Source of the DNA: Cydia pomonella
Lineage: Eukaryota; Arthropoda; Insecta; Lepidoptera; Tortricidae
Reading direction: 5' to 3'
Length of the DNA: 64,000 bases
Assembly (NCBI RefSeq): GCF_033807575.1
Contig: NC_084716.1
Coordinates: 62,001-126,000 of the forward strand
Under the pieces are notes generated by a model. That model had not been told where the DNA came from. It did no database searches and worked only from the letters and a program-made list of their open reading frames with translations. Positions 1 through 9,690 of this stretch are shown piece by piece. The position numbers were made by a program, and so were the translations under genes. Every line of letters starts with the position of its first letter. Within the stretch, counting starts at the first letter, position 1.

Positions 1-427
1 AGATGTATTCTTGACCGCATTTAGAGACATGTCACAGAAAGTTTTCTGTAATCGGTCTTGTTTTAGAGATAATGTCAATTTTTGTAAAAAATTGTTTCTG
101 TAATAACTTAGTGAAAAACTCCTTTTTGGCTGCGACGCTGTTACTATGTGACTTGGTTTAGTTAGATATACCTGTAGGCAGACAAAAGTTTTATAAGAAA
201 CTCGCAATTTTTAGTGTAAATAAAACAAAAACTTTACTTACCTATTCATTGTAACTAATTGATTTTTTTTTCGCCAAGATGTAAGAAGAAATAACGTGTC
301 GTATGAAGTAAAAGCAAAAAAAATTTTTTTTGCCGAATTTTTTCAAAACTTATATAACATTTTTTGCTCCTCATGACCTCAGGAATGCGTGGTTAAAATC
401 TGTCAGGTTTTACCAGCCCACTGTGTA
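1..427 (+). mobile_element. MITE-like repeat A, copy 1, cut by window start
   Basis: This stretch aligns by eye along its whole length with 59792-60226 in the same orientation; shared blocks include GACCGCATTTAGAGACA and AATAACGTGTCGTATG. The right end, near TACCAGCCCACTGTGTAT, is the inverted complement of the left end of the second copy (ATACACCGTGGGCTGGTAA). That makes it the right part of an element with terminal inverted repeats whose left end lies outside the window. No coding frame was seen; the family is not named. Confidence 0.6.
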
Positions 428-483
428 TAATGGAAATCTACAAATAGGAAGTATATCTCAGAAAAAAGAAATACAATCGGGTA

Positions 484-735
484 CTTGACACATGTTGAAT
501 ATTAGAACAAAATTTAGTTAAATGGATAGAAAATGAGCCATCAATTATAAAAAAGTGGAATTCAAAAAAATATATTGAGATTATAAAAAAAAAACAAGGC
601 TCTAAAGTAAAAAAAAAAAATTTTTTTTGTCTTTCTAAAATAGAAAAAAAAAATGGTACCATACATTTTATTGAAAAATAAATTGGATGACAACTATACA
701 CATAAACGCAATATTTTAGGGTCAAAATGGCAATT
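484..735 (+). repeat. Interspersed repeat B, copy 1
   Basis: An AT-rich segment starting near GACACATGTTGAAT and ending after CCATACATTTTATT that is matched by 60749-60965 in the same orientation. The two copies have diverged, mainly in the homopolymer runs. No coding content is credible; long A and T runs explain the phenylalanine-rich translation of the minus strand. Confidence 0.5.
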
Positions 736-740
736 TCCTT

Positions 741-1628
741 GATCTTCCATACATTTAGGACAGACTTATATGATGTGACGTCACATCACATTATCATTCT
801 GTTAGAGGCGTTTCAATCGTCGAGTGCGGGCGTCAGACTTTAACTCTCATTTCTGATCTTTGTGTTGCTTAAATGCCATGAGTCCCATATAGACATTTGA
901 TCCTCAGGAAAATCAAGATTGTTTGACATTATTTACAAAAAAACTGTCAAGTAGCCAATAGAACTATCGTGACGAGGGAAACTTTTGTGTATTTTGCCAA
1001 TTAAACAGATCGTCTGCTAGTAGGTAAGTAACTGTATGTTAGTAAAGGACACAACAACAACCTTTTTTTTGTTGGATACCTATAACAATTGCTGTTATTT
1101 AAAAAATGTGAGATATTAAAGTAGGTTAAATCTAACTTACTTTAAGATCTCACATTTTTTTTAAATCAATAAAGCAAAGAAATAGAGTTTAATACTTGTT
1201 CATAATGTTATTTTTCCTATAAACACATATTTGGATTTTGCATAGAACTTGGCACTCATTTAGATCTCCATTCTTTTTGCGGCGAAGCCCACAGCCAAGC
1301 ATAATTTTTGTATTGAACTTGGCTCTCCTTTTTTACATTTATGTTTTTCGTGGGATAGATAATACAAAATTCCTTTGCTCCGAAATAAATACAATTATTG
1401 GGTATTTTTAATTTAAAGTTGAATTTAACAGTAACATTCAGTAAATAAGATAATACACGAGCACGATTAACAATTATAACAAGCATACTTTCGAATTTTG
1501 AAAATAACAAGCACAATTTATAATTTAGACTTTGAAATTTCAAATAACAGGTACAACTACAATAACAATACAAGACAAGCTTACAATTTTATTACGAGCT
1601 ACGAAGTAGATAACGGAATTACCATTTT
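741..1628. other. Non-coding AT-rich stretch
   Basis: No exon, RNA gene or recognised repeat was seen apart from an inverted repeat at 1097-1166, listed separately. It lies downstream of the visible exons of the minus-strand serine protease homologue, so it may be an intron of that gene. Confidence 0.4.
1097..1166. repeat. Inverted repeat (hairpin)
   Basis: Arms of about 32 bases, centred near 1130. The left arm contains AAAAATGTGAGAT and the right arm ATCTCACATTTTT. The spacer is only a few bases. It could be a minimal foldback element; no function is apparent. Confidence 0.6.
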
Positions 1629-2462
1629 TAGGGTTCCGTAGCCAAATGGCAAAAAAACGGAACCCTTATAGATTCGTCATGTCCGTCTGTCTGTCCGATT
1701 ATGTCACAGCCACTTTTTTCCGAAACTATAAGAGCTATACTGTTCAAACTTGGTAAGCAGATGTATTCTATGAACCGCATTAAGATGTTTACATAAAAAT
1801 AGAAAAAAATCAAAAAAATTTGGGGGTTCCCCATACTTAGAACTGAAACTCAAAAAATCTTTTTTCATCAAACCCATACGTGTGGGGTATCTATGGATAG
1901 GTCTTTAAAAATGATATTGAGGTTTCTAATATCATTTTTTTCTTAACTGAATAGTTTGCGCGAGAGACACTTCCAAAGTGGAAAAATGTCCCCTCCCCCC
2001 CGTAACTTCTGAAATAACAGGATGAAAAATCTAACAAAAATATATGATATACATTGCCATGCAAACTTCCACCGAAAATTGGTTTGAACGAGATCTAGTA
2101 AGTAATTTTTTTTTTAATACGTCATAAAATTAAACAAAAAATTTTTTTTCATCAGACCCATACGTGTGGGGTATCTACGGATAGGTCTTCAAAAATGATA
2201 TTTAGGTTTCTAATATCATTTTTTTCTAAACTGAATAGTTTGCGCGAGAGACACTTCCAAAGTGAAAAAAGTGTGTCCCCCCCCCTGTACCTTCTAAAAT
2301 AACAGAATGAAAAATCTAAAAAAAATATATGGCATACATTACCATGCAAACTTACACCGAAAATTGGTTTGAACCTGATCTAGTAAGTAGTTTTTTTAAT
2401 ACGTCATAAATGGTACGGAACCCTTCATGGGCGAGTCCGACTCGCACTTGGCCGCTTTTTTT
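1629..2462 (+). mobile_element. GGGTTCCGTA-type interspersed repeat, full-looking copy
   Basis: Begins GGGTTCCGTAGCCAAATGGC and ends with a GTACGGAACCC block followed by GAGTCCGACTCGCACTTGGC, a beginning and end I recognise from a very common lepidopteran repeat. It contains an internal tandem duplication of about 300 bp: the block starting near CCATACGTGTGGGGTATCTA occurs at about 1866 and again at about 2158, each followed by TTTGCGCGAGAGACACTTCC. Truncated relatives lie at 13045-13390 (minus) and 22914-23375 (plus). No protein is encoded. Confidence 0.75.
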
Positions 2463-2684
2463 GTTTTGATTTGTTTTATTTTGTTTGATGACGGAAACAA
2501 ATCTATTACACTTATGCTGGAACAAATTCATGTATGAATATTTCTTGTTGTAAATATTGCATGCTCTTGCTAAAAATTTGTTTACATTTTTTTTTGCAAG
2601 TAAATGGAACGGATAGCACAGCAGCAATATTCGGTGCATCTCTAATCGAAATAAAGCAGAATCTATTAACGACAGGGATGTAAC

Positions 2685-2876
2685 CTGCGAGTCGGTAGCG
2701 AGCGCGACGCGAGCGACGCGTCGCGCGCCTTCCGCAGTTATGGCGCCGGGCGCGCGCGCCCACAGGTCGACGGGCGGCGCGCCGCGGCCGCGCGCGCACG
2801 TCGCCGTGCTCAGCGCCGCGCGCAGCGACACCAGCGCGCCGCCGCAGCGCCACCCGTCCTCGTGCTCCACCACTAT
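2685..2876 (-). CDS. Serine protease homologue, exon 2 (partial gene)
   Basis: A 192-base minus-strand exon bounded by an acceptor ending TTGCAG and a donor GTTACA. It translates in phase with exon 1 at 3471-3575. The peptide carries WRCGGALVSLRAALSTATC, which matches the trypsin-fold block usually written CGGSLI..VLTAAHC. The position of the catalytic His is Thr here, so the product is predicted to be a non-catalytic S1 homologue; this rests on one motif and the Asp and Ser exons lie outside the window. The exon then gives an Arg/Ala-rich stretch before the donor. It is strongly GC-rich against AT-rich flanks. No clip domain is visible. An alternative is a functional protease with a local assembly error. 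Secretion is inferred from exon 1. Confidence 0.7.
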
Positions 2877-3470
2877 CTGCAACACGACCATAGCTAGTTT
2901 TTACGTTTCCAAAGGTTTGGCCTTTCTAATTAGGTGGAATTAATTCGACGACCGGTTTGGCCTAGTGGGTAGTGACCCTGCCTACGAAGCTGATGGTCCT
3001 GGGTTCAAATCCTGGTAAGGGCATGTATTCGTGTGATGAGCATGGATATTTGTTCCGGAGTCATGGGTGTGTTCTATGTATTTAAGTATTTATAAATATT
3101 TATATATTATATATATCGTTGTCTAAGTACCCTCAACACAAGCCTTAATAATATTGAGCTTACTGTGGGACTTAGTCAATTTGTGTAATAATGTCCTATA
3201 ATATTTATTTATTTATTTATTAATAGGTCAACACCTATAATACGTCCTCCGAGGACAACGGGGACGACGAGTCAACGCTCGTGCTACGCGTAGGTACTTA
3301 TGCTACGTCACCGCGATGAAAATATGGTCTTTAGAAAATTAAAGCCATGGAGTATTACGAAAAACAAATCTCTAATCTCCATATGTATGAGGAATCAGCA
3401 TTCGTCGATGAACACGCTTGATTTAAGGAATATTAGGACATTGCTCGTGTGTGTTTAGCGTTGGACTGAC
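2877..3470 (-). other. Intron 1 of the serine protease homologue
   Basis: On the minus strand the intron starts GTCAGT at 3470 and ends TTGCAG at 2877. It is phase 0, joining an Ala codon to an Ile codon. It hosts the SINE at 2952-3221. The rest holds nothing recognised. Confidence 0.65.
2952..3221 (+). mobile_element. tRNA-derived SINE
   Basis: Starts with a tRNA-like head: an A-box-like TAGTGGGTAGTGA and a B-box-like GGTTCAAATCC. The body contains GTTGTCTAAGTACCC and GACTTAGTCAATTTGTGTAA and the tail is a TATT repeat (ATTTATTTATTTATT). This head-body-tail layout is a SINE family I know from many moths and butterflies. A clear target duplication was not found. Confidence 0.8.
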
Positions 3471-3575
3471 CGCAAACGGTGCACTCTCGACCTCGTCCTC
3501 CAGCGGCTCGTCGGCGGCGGCGGCGGCGGCCAGCAGCAGCAGCAACGCCGCCGGCGCCCAGTTGGCTCCCGACAT
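3471..3575 (-). CDS. Serine protease homologue, exon 1 (signal peptide)
   Basis: Begins with ATG at 3575 (minus) and ends at 3471 before a GTCAGT donor; 35 codons, phase 0. The peptide has a typical secretion signal: a short N-terminus, then a hydrophobic Leu/Ala run (residues about 7-21), followed by an acidic segment (ADEPLEDEVE). Only about 14 residues separate the predicted cleavage region from exon 2, so the mature protein begins almost at the protease fold. A run of GCC/GCG codons makes the Ala tract prone to length variation. The ATG is the first in frame after the hydrophobic-domain requirement; a longer reading upstream exists but lacks signal-peptide character. A TATA-like stretch lies about 45 bases upstream of the ATG (near 3620, minus), too weak to call. 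Confidence 0.7.
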
Positions 3576-3873
3576 ACTCGGCTCACGCCGCGGGCCGGTG
3601 ACTCTCGCTGCACGCTGATATAAACATCGCGCGTCCTCCGAGCTGCTATCACGGCTGAATGACACCTGTCACTTGTCACAGCATTTTCTTATTTTTATAT
3701 TATTTAGTTTTAGTACATGTGCTATTCACCAAGAAGTGCGACATATATAGATACGGTGTCTGAATCACATTTGGGCACTAAGAGGTTCCGTATATTTATT
3801 TAGTAAGTATTATTTGACTTATGGGAGTTTTCAGAAAATAGTGCAGCCAATTAGCGTGAGTTGTTAAGAAAAT

Positions 3874-4241
3874 CTAATCCCACTAAAAAACATTTTCATG
3901 TTAAATGTTGCCAAGACTAAGTCAATAAGGGCTCATTTAGACGGTGCGAGAACTCGCAATCGAGTTTAATTACATTGCGGTATTTGATCGGTCGGCTGAA
4001 TTGGATATAACCTCAATAGTCCGCAATGAAACTAAAATCGCATGCGAGTTTGCGTGCCGTCTAAATGAGCCCTTAGGGTCGCACGCTCGCTCGAAACGGC
4101 CAAGCCACATATTTTGACTTTTGACTAAGGTGTAGTTTGTGAAGTTAGGACTTGTAGAGTTAGAAGCTTGGCTCTACAAGAAATTTGATAACTTTTTGAC
4201 TCTGCGAGCCTTATGGTTTCATCTTGGCAACATATAATGGA
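3874..4241 (+). mobile_element. Foldback repeat C, copy 1 (interrupted)
   Basis: The left end reads AATCCCACTAAAAAACATTT followed by TGTTGCCAAGAC, and the right end reads CATCTTGGCAACAT, the inverted complement. Internal blocks AACGGCCAAGCCACATATTT and GTAGAGTTAGAAGCTTGGCT recur at 15028-15240 and 32900-33253. A smaller MITE (3927-4074) sits inside it, and a LINE was inserted right at its end (4255-4925). Confidence 0.65.
3927..4074. mobile_element. 148-bp MITE with inverted ends, copy 1
   Basis: Starts AAGGGCTCATTTAGACGG and ends with its exact complement CCGTCTAAATGAGCCCTT. The interior holds GCGGTATTTGATCGGTCGG and ATCGCATGCGAGTTTGCG. It is nested inside foldback repeat C. A second copy is at 6411-6559. 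This is a type of short palindromic-ended repeat common in Lepidoptera. Confidence 0.8.
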
Positions 4242-4254
4242 ATAGATAGAATGA

Positions 4255-4925
4255 CTAACGAACTAACTGCTTTGGCTCAGCGATCCAAAAAGAATCTTGG
4301 CCTCCGAAACGAGAGAATGACACCTGTCCCGATCCAGCGCGGTTTCCTGCCATGAATTGGCATTCTGCCGACGCAGGTCCGCCTCCACGACATCACACCA
4401 GCGGTACCTGGGGCGCCCGATCGGTCGACGGCCGGTTGGTCGCCCCAAGTACGCTTCCTTGACTACGCGATCCTCCCCCATTCTGAGTAGGTGACCGAGC
4501 CAGCGAAGTCTGTGGGATTTAGTTACGCCGATGATATTGGGCTCAGCCACCAACTCTTCGATCTCGGCATTTTTCCGGATCCTCCAGGAGCCGTCGTCAC
4601 TTCGGACAGGTCCCAGGATCTTTCTGAGCACTTTTCTTTCCGCTATCAGGAGCTGACTTTCCTCTTTTTGAGTTAGTGTCCAGGCCTCACAGCCGTACAT
4701 GAGAATAGGCCGAATGACGGTTTTATAGATTCTTAGTTTTGTATTCTTACTGAGAAGCCTGGACACCAACACTTTATGGAGGGCTGCACTACATCGTAGT
4801 GCGTTTTGAATACGCAGTGCAATTTCCTCCTCCCGGGTGTTTGTATCGGTGACTGTACATCCGAGGTAGCGGAACTTGTCAACACCCTGATAGACGGAAC
4901 CCACCACATGAAGGCTGTCACGGCG
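4255..4925 (-). pseudogene. 5'-truncated LINE (RTE-like) reverse transcriptase C-terminus
   Basis: A single open minus-strand frame ending at 4263 gives the C-terminal region of a non-LTR retrotransposon ORF: a FRYLGCTVT block, then ILMYGCEAWTLT, then RLRWLGHLLRM and GRPRYRWCDVV. These blocks follow the reverse transcriptase core in RTE-type elements. The catalytic palm is missing, so the copy is dead on arrival by 5' truncation, the usual fate of target-primed insertions. It is flanked by a 13-bp direct repeat ATAGATAGAATGA (4242-4254 and 4926-4938), which I read as the target duplication. No stop interrupts the 214-codon fragment, so the insertion looks fairly young. Confidence 0.85.
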
Positions 4926-5120
4926 ATAGATAGAATGAAAGAAGCTTTATTAAAAAACGCTTATTATAAACTTAACGAATAACACTGGTATGGTCAAATG
5001 GTGTGGACATGAAAAAGGGGCCTTTAATTTACATACATACCTAATTTGAGGACTATTTCAGAAATTTCGAGGTTTGTCTTATTCCGATTATACTATTAAG
5101 CACAGAACAGGATATGGCAA
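4926..5120. other. Right flank of the LINE insertion
   Basis: Contains the right copy of the LINE target duplication and AT-rich sequence without recognised features. Confidence 0.4.
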
Positions 5121-5345
5121 AAGCTTCCGATGGAGCATACATACATGTACAATAACTTACCTAGTGAAGTGAAACATTGCACATCGTTAAAAATGTTTAA
5201 TAAGGTGAAGAAATATATCAGTGACAATGTATATTAAGTATCATCGACTAGCTGGATGGAATTGTAATCCACGCATGAAATTGTTTATAGTTTAAGCTCA
5301 TTGTAAGTGAACTTTTGTTCTTTATGAGTAATAAAATCATTAAAC
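5121..5345 (+). pseudogene. LINE ORF2 C-terminal tail fragment
   Basis: A short plus-strand frame reads YNNLPSEVKHCTSLKMFNK and ends at a TAA near 5236. The pattern (ii)YNxLPxEIK..SLxxFKxxLK is the usual final segment of Jockey/CR1-like reverse transcriptase ORFs. It is followed by an untranslated tail ending ATAAAATCATTAAACCCAAA. Upstream reading frames are closed, so this is a heavily 5'-truncated relic. Confidence 0.5.
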
Positions 5346-6410
5346 CCAAAAAAAGACAAAGAGTTGTTTCCCAATCCATACTTAATTTGTCGTTACAAAA
5401 CTGAAAGCGATTAACTTTTCTTAACTACTCACAATAATTGGGTACACTATTATTTAAGAAGAGTTGTTCACAGCCGCGGATTTTTGCGATGGCGCGCTAC
5501 GATTCTAATATACTTAATGTCCATTTGTCCAAACTCTGTATGTATTTCCTAGGTTTACTTGCAAGGAATTTTGTTCCGTTGTTGATATCGCTATACTGTG
5601 CTTAAACATTTATAGTTGGCTGTATTAAGATTTTTCCGGGAAACATGACCTCTGGACTTACTGGGCCTATGGTTAGCTCTGGGCTTACCCCTTCCAGGCC
5701 GAACAATCGAGACTTACGACTTTTTTACTTAACATGAAATGTGAAAATTGAATATAAATGTCACAAACCGCACAACTGTATTGGACGGCACTGAAAGGGT
5801 ACTCAAGGGAAAACCAATATTGATACCGCTATCCCAACCTTTGCCTGGCCGAGGTCAAGTAATCCGAGACATTCTGAAGCTAAATAGCATCCGTTTATTT
5901 AATTTCAGCTCAATTAAGTGTATGCGTGTTATATTGTTAGTTACATTAAATACCCTTAACTTCGTAGTTAAACACGAGTATACACTGTATTTTACAATAT
6001 CATACAATTCACTCCGAGTATTGCACGTAGGTCAAAGGAGTCCCGACCTGCTCTACATATAGTATATGTAGAGTAGGTCGTATAGGTACTACTACTACTA
6101 CTACTGTGTAGATCCATCACTTGTATGTTATATAGCGCTATATAACTGCCAGGGTGGGCGCACCTCGCGCCATACCGCCGGTCTACCAACGAACATTTAC
6201 AGACGCGACCCATCACTTGTATTTTTGGCCCGAGGTTGTAGAAGTACGACAACATTTTTATAAGTAATTACAATTCAGTAATGTCAATAGATCATAAGTA
6301 ATTAACATAAACAGCTCTCAGAAATTATATACTTTTTTAAGAGTTTTCAAACAGATAATCAGTGCAAAATTCTAAAATTGACCCATCATTCGTAACTATT
6401 CCACCATACT
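5346..6410. other. Intergenic stretch, no gene seen
   Basis: Only a short TAC triplet run (about 6088-6106) and scattered AT-rich sequence. The open frames here have no signal peptide, domain or codon pattern that I would defend. It lies between the divergently oriented serine protease homologue and the LRR gene, so regulatory sites for both may be here; none is recognisable. Confidence 0.4.
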
Positions 6411-6559
6411 TAGGGCCGATTTAGACGGCACGCGAACTCGCATGCGATTTTAGTTACATTGCGGACTATTGAGGTTACAACTAATTCGGCGACCGATCAA
6501 ATACCGCAATGTAAAGAAACTCGCATGCGAGTTCTCGCACCGTGTAAATGAGCCTTTAG
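6411..6559. mobile_element. 148-bp MITE with inverted ends, copy 2
   Basis: Left end GGGCCGATTTAGACGGCACG and right end CACCGTGTAAATGAGCC are imperfect inverted complements. The interior holds ATTGCGGACTATTGAGGTT and GCGACCGATCAAATACCGC, matching the copy at 3927-4074. The ends have more mismatches than copy 1, so this copy is probably older. Confidence 0.75.
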
Positions 6560-6616
6560 CGAGGGTTTAGAAGCACGGGAAGTGAAGAAACCTTGCCGAG
6601 TGAAACAAAATTTTCC

Positions 6617-6673
6617 TCTCCAGCGCAAGGGAAATACTAATTACAGCTATTAGTTTTTCCCTTGCGCTGGAGA
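6617..6673. repeat. Perfect-arm hairpin
   Basis: TCTCCAGCGCAAGGGAAA at the left is matched by TTTCCCTTGCGCTGGAGA at the right, with inner arms ACTAAT/ATTAGT and a short loop. The stem is about 25 bp. It may be a foldback MITE remnant; no gene adjoins it, so a terminator reading is not supported. Confidence 0.65.
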
Positions 6674-7950
6674 CAAAAAAAAATTGTTTAAAATAAAACA
6701 TAACAAATCTAATTCAAAAAATAATGTTACCTATGTACGTATCATTCAAATTCATTGCTTAAAAGCTTCATAGAACACAACGTGAATGTCGTGAATCAAA
6801 ACTTTGGATTTGATCAGCCACTCTAGCCAGGCCAATCCCCTATTGATCAGTTCACCATCTATGTAAGTATCTGGCTTTTTCATCTGACTAGTTTAACAAT
6901 ATAATAAAGAGTATGAAATATTAAAAAAAAATCGAATACCGGTCAGTGGTCTGTGGGACTAGGTTTAATTTACAATACATTTATTATTTTATTATGTACC
7001 TACAATTAATCTAATTATTAATTATCTTGGTCTGACTCTAATATTAACTCACAGTAAAAGTAAGTTAGAGTTGGATTAAGAAAGTTACATAATTATGTAG
7101 TGGAGTGGGGTCTGTTCAGACAGGTAATAATATCTTGTTATCAAATAATAAAAAAACACACTATCTGACTATACCTGGTTGTGGTTTTTCCAATATCTTT
7201 AAGGTACCCTGAAAATATTTATCCCGCGGACAAAGTTCCTTCCTTTAAGTTCCAGCCAGACGAGTAACTAGTTGAAGTTGAATCTCATTTGAAGTAACGA
7301 TGCCCGTGTGAGACATGAATACTCGTATAGGATACCTCTATGGTTGGAGTTGTTCACTGTGTTCACTGTTCAGTTGACAGTAGTCAGTTGAACCGCGAAA
7401 TTATTTTAATACCTGTGTGTGTTTTTGTTAATTTCGTTCTAGTACTTATATTTAGCGTCGTTATATAATCAAATTAATGACTAGATTATATTCTAGTTTT
7501 AGGTTGCCGACACTCTGCTGCCGAACCCGAGAGATGCAAAAAACCCTATATTTTAAAGTGGATAGAGCAGGCATTTTTAAAATGTCGGTGAAATGCAAAC
7601 AACAAGCAAAAAATTTATCGGTTATAGTAAATATATAGACGTCCAGGTTGGAGGTGCAGTGCACGGTGTGGGGTGCACATCTCGCGACATGATGTGCCGA
7701 GAGGAGGCCGCAGACTCCGCGGCGACGGCGCGGGGGACGGCCCGGCGGCGGCGGCGGCGGCGGCGGGACGCCACGCCAGTCCACGCCGCGCCGAGCGAGC
7801 GACATCACGTCTCTCTTCCCTCTGCACACCGTGTGCGTCACGCGGCGACACTCGCGAGCGATCTGTCCTTATCCTAGGAACCGAGTTCTGACCTTTGGAA
7901 ATATCAGTGTTGTGGTGAAGTGAAGTGATAATGACTCGTCCGCGGCCCGC
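6674..7950 (+). other. 5' flank and possible 5' UTR of the LRR gene
   Basis: AT-rich to about 7660, then a GC-rich block (7690-7810) that leads into the first coding exon. The block has a GGCGGC run at about 7745-7770. The transcription start cannot be placed. A short upstream reading frame at 7931-7954 precedes the main start. Confidence 0.35.
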
Positions 7951-8162
7951 ATGACGAGCGCCATGTGGCGCGCGCTGGTGCCGGCGCTGCTGGTGCTGGC
8001 GGGCGGCGCGGGCGGCGACGGCGGCGGTGGCTGTGCCGAGCCGCTGCCGGCGGGCTGCGCGTGCGGCGCGGCGGGCGCGGGCGCGGCGTGGGGCACGCGC
8101 CTCTCGTGCCGCGCCGCCGGCCTACGCGTGCTGCCGCCGCTTCACGCCGCCCTGCTTGAACT
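7951..8162 (+). CDS. LRR protein, exon 1: signal peptide and LRR N-cap
   Basis: The frame opens at ATG 7951, with a second in-frame ATG at 7963. The second has G at -3 and gives a more normal signal peptide (MWRALVPALLVLAGG), so 7963 may be the real start. After a Gly-rich linker come four cysteines spaced C-x7-C-x-C and then a fourth, followed by GLRVLPPLHAALLEL: the layout of an LRRNT cap with the first partial LRR. The exon ends in phase 2 at a GTGAGT donor (8163). The product is predicted to enter the secretory pathway and present an extracellular LRR domain. GC content is far above that of the flanks. The phase-2 LRR exons that follow resemble LGR, Slit or peroxidasin-type genes in design; the sequence does not let me choose. 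Confidence 0.8.
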
Positions 8163-9597
8163 GTGAGTATCTCTGAACCTCCTTATGTTCTGGCAAAATT
8201 GACTATGATTTAATTGATTAATTAAATTAAATATGATTATTTATGAATACTGGAACCGGCAGGATTTTCGTCTATGCGTATAAATCGGGCAGCCGTATTG
8301 CAGTTCATCTCGATATTAGTACTACAACAATCAGATCGTGACCGATCGGTATAAATAAACAATAAACAGTTGTAGCTCTTCATAAACGCGAGTGCAAAGT
8401 TGGTCATGATCGAGTGCGAAGTCGACATGACACTAACAATAAGTGGGTGCAGCGCAGGATGTGCGGCCTCAGATCAACGCAGTGGCCGCGGCGCAAGGCG
8501 GTGCCGGCTGCGCGCGCGCCGCGCGTTGAACTCTTTTGCTTGGCGCCGGCGCTACAACTACAACCACCTGCGCGCAGCAAAGCCTTAATTTTTCATTACA
8601 AATACTTAATAATAATAAGTGATAATTAAACTTCATTCATTTAGTATCGTTTTTTCTATAGTATCCTGTGAACCACAATGTTCAATAAACAAATATGTAA
8701 ATTCATTGATGCCAAATATGTTTTTTACCAATTGTACCTCAACTCGCTTCTGGGTCTTTTGTTGTGTCGCGCCGCTGCGTTACTTTCGTTTGTCATACCT
8801 ACGAGTATTGAGGAAAGAGATGTTAGAGGTGCAGCTAACGCAACTGGATACAATACAAGGTAAACAAACCACGAAGTGAGTACATGGGTGCTGTTCTGCT
8901 GTTCGGCCTGTTGAAAATAATAGAATAGTGAAAGATCTACTCCTTTATGAACTAAACGATGAATTAAATTTAAAGACCTTAATATGCATCCTAGATGCGA
9001 CAGCAGAAGTGCACAACATTATACTTGTACTAAAAAACACCGCGATATCTAGTAATTATGAAACAGCTATGAACTATTTTTCATTGAAGAGCGAATGAGA
9101 TCTTTACTAAGATAAATCTTTGTGTTTCCCGCAGGTCATCAACTTACATTAAAGTGCTATATGCACTTATAGCTTGGCATTTATCAAGTTAGTGAATCTT
9201 TATATAACTTGATAATATTCACTACATAACTTGATAATAGCCAACTTTAAAGATTATTGCGGATGTTTACACAATTAAATGGGAAGTAAATGGTAAAAAT
9301 ATTTATTGTTACATACTCGTACCTATTTACAGTCTTCTTTTCCTTTAAAAACTCATTTCCATTCTCATTTTCTTCTAAGTATGAATGTTGGCTCGTTACG
9401 TAAGGTCAATACAATGGCGGGCAACTATTTAAAAGGCGAGGAAGGAGCCGTGTCCTTCGCCAGGCGCGAGTGGGAGTGCGAGTCGCGCGAGGGGCTCTAA
9501 CAAGAATAACGAGCACTTGGGTATTGCTCTCGACGCATGTGAAGTATCCTGAGCACTCCACCGGCTTGAAATAGACTACTCGTAGGGGCAACCGGTG
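8163..9597 (+). other. Intron 1 of the LRR gene, first part
   Basis: Intron 1 runs from 8163 to 25524. This part holds a GC-rich patch at about 8455-8580 and otherwise AT-rich sequence. No exon with LRR pattern or other repeat was recognised. Confidence 0.4.
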
Positions 9598-9690
9598 TGT
9601 GCTAGTTTCAACTCTATTGCTTTTATTACTTATTAATTAAAAGCTAGTAGTTAATAAGTAATAACAATAGAGTTGAGACTAGCACAAAAC
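9598..9690. repeat. Foldback repeat of about 85 bp
   Basis: Arms GTGCTAGTTTCAACTCTATT and AATAGAGTTGAGACTAGCAC face each other around an AT-rich centre with ATTACTTATTAA and TTAATAAGTAAT. Near-perfect pairing across about 38 bp per arm suggests a young miniature foldback element. Confidence 0.7.

Noticed and set aside
2740..2943. Plus-strand frame opposite the protease exon
   Set aside because: It is the antisense shadow of a GC-rich exon with splice sites on the minus strand.
6617..6673. Rho-independent terminator
   Set aside because: Animal DNA with no gene ending nearby; a hairpin here is better read as a repeat remnant.
7461..8159. Several overlapping frames around the first LRR exon
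   Set aside because: They come from stop-poor GC-rich sequence; only the frame with signal peptide, cysteine cap and correct donor phase is credible.
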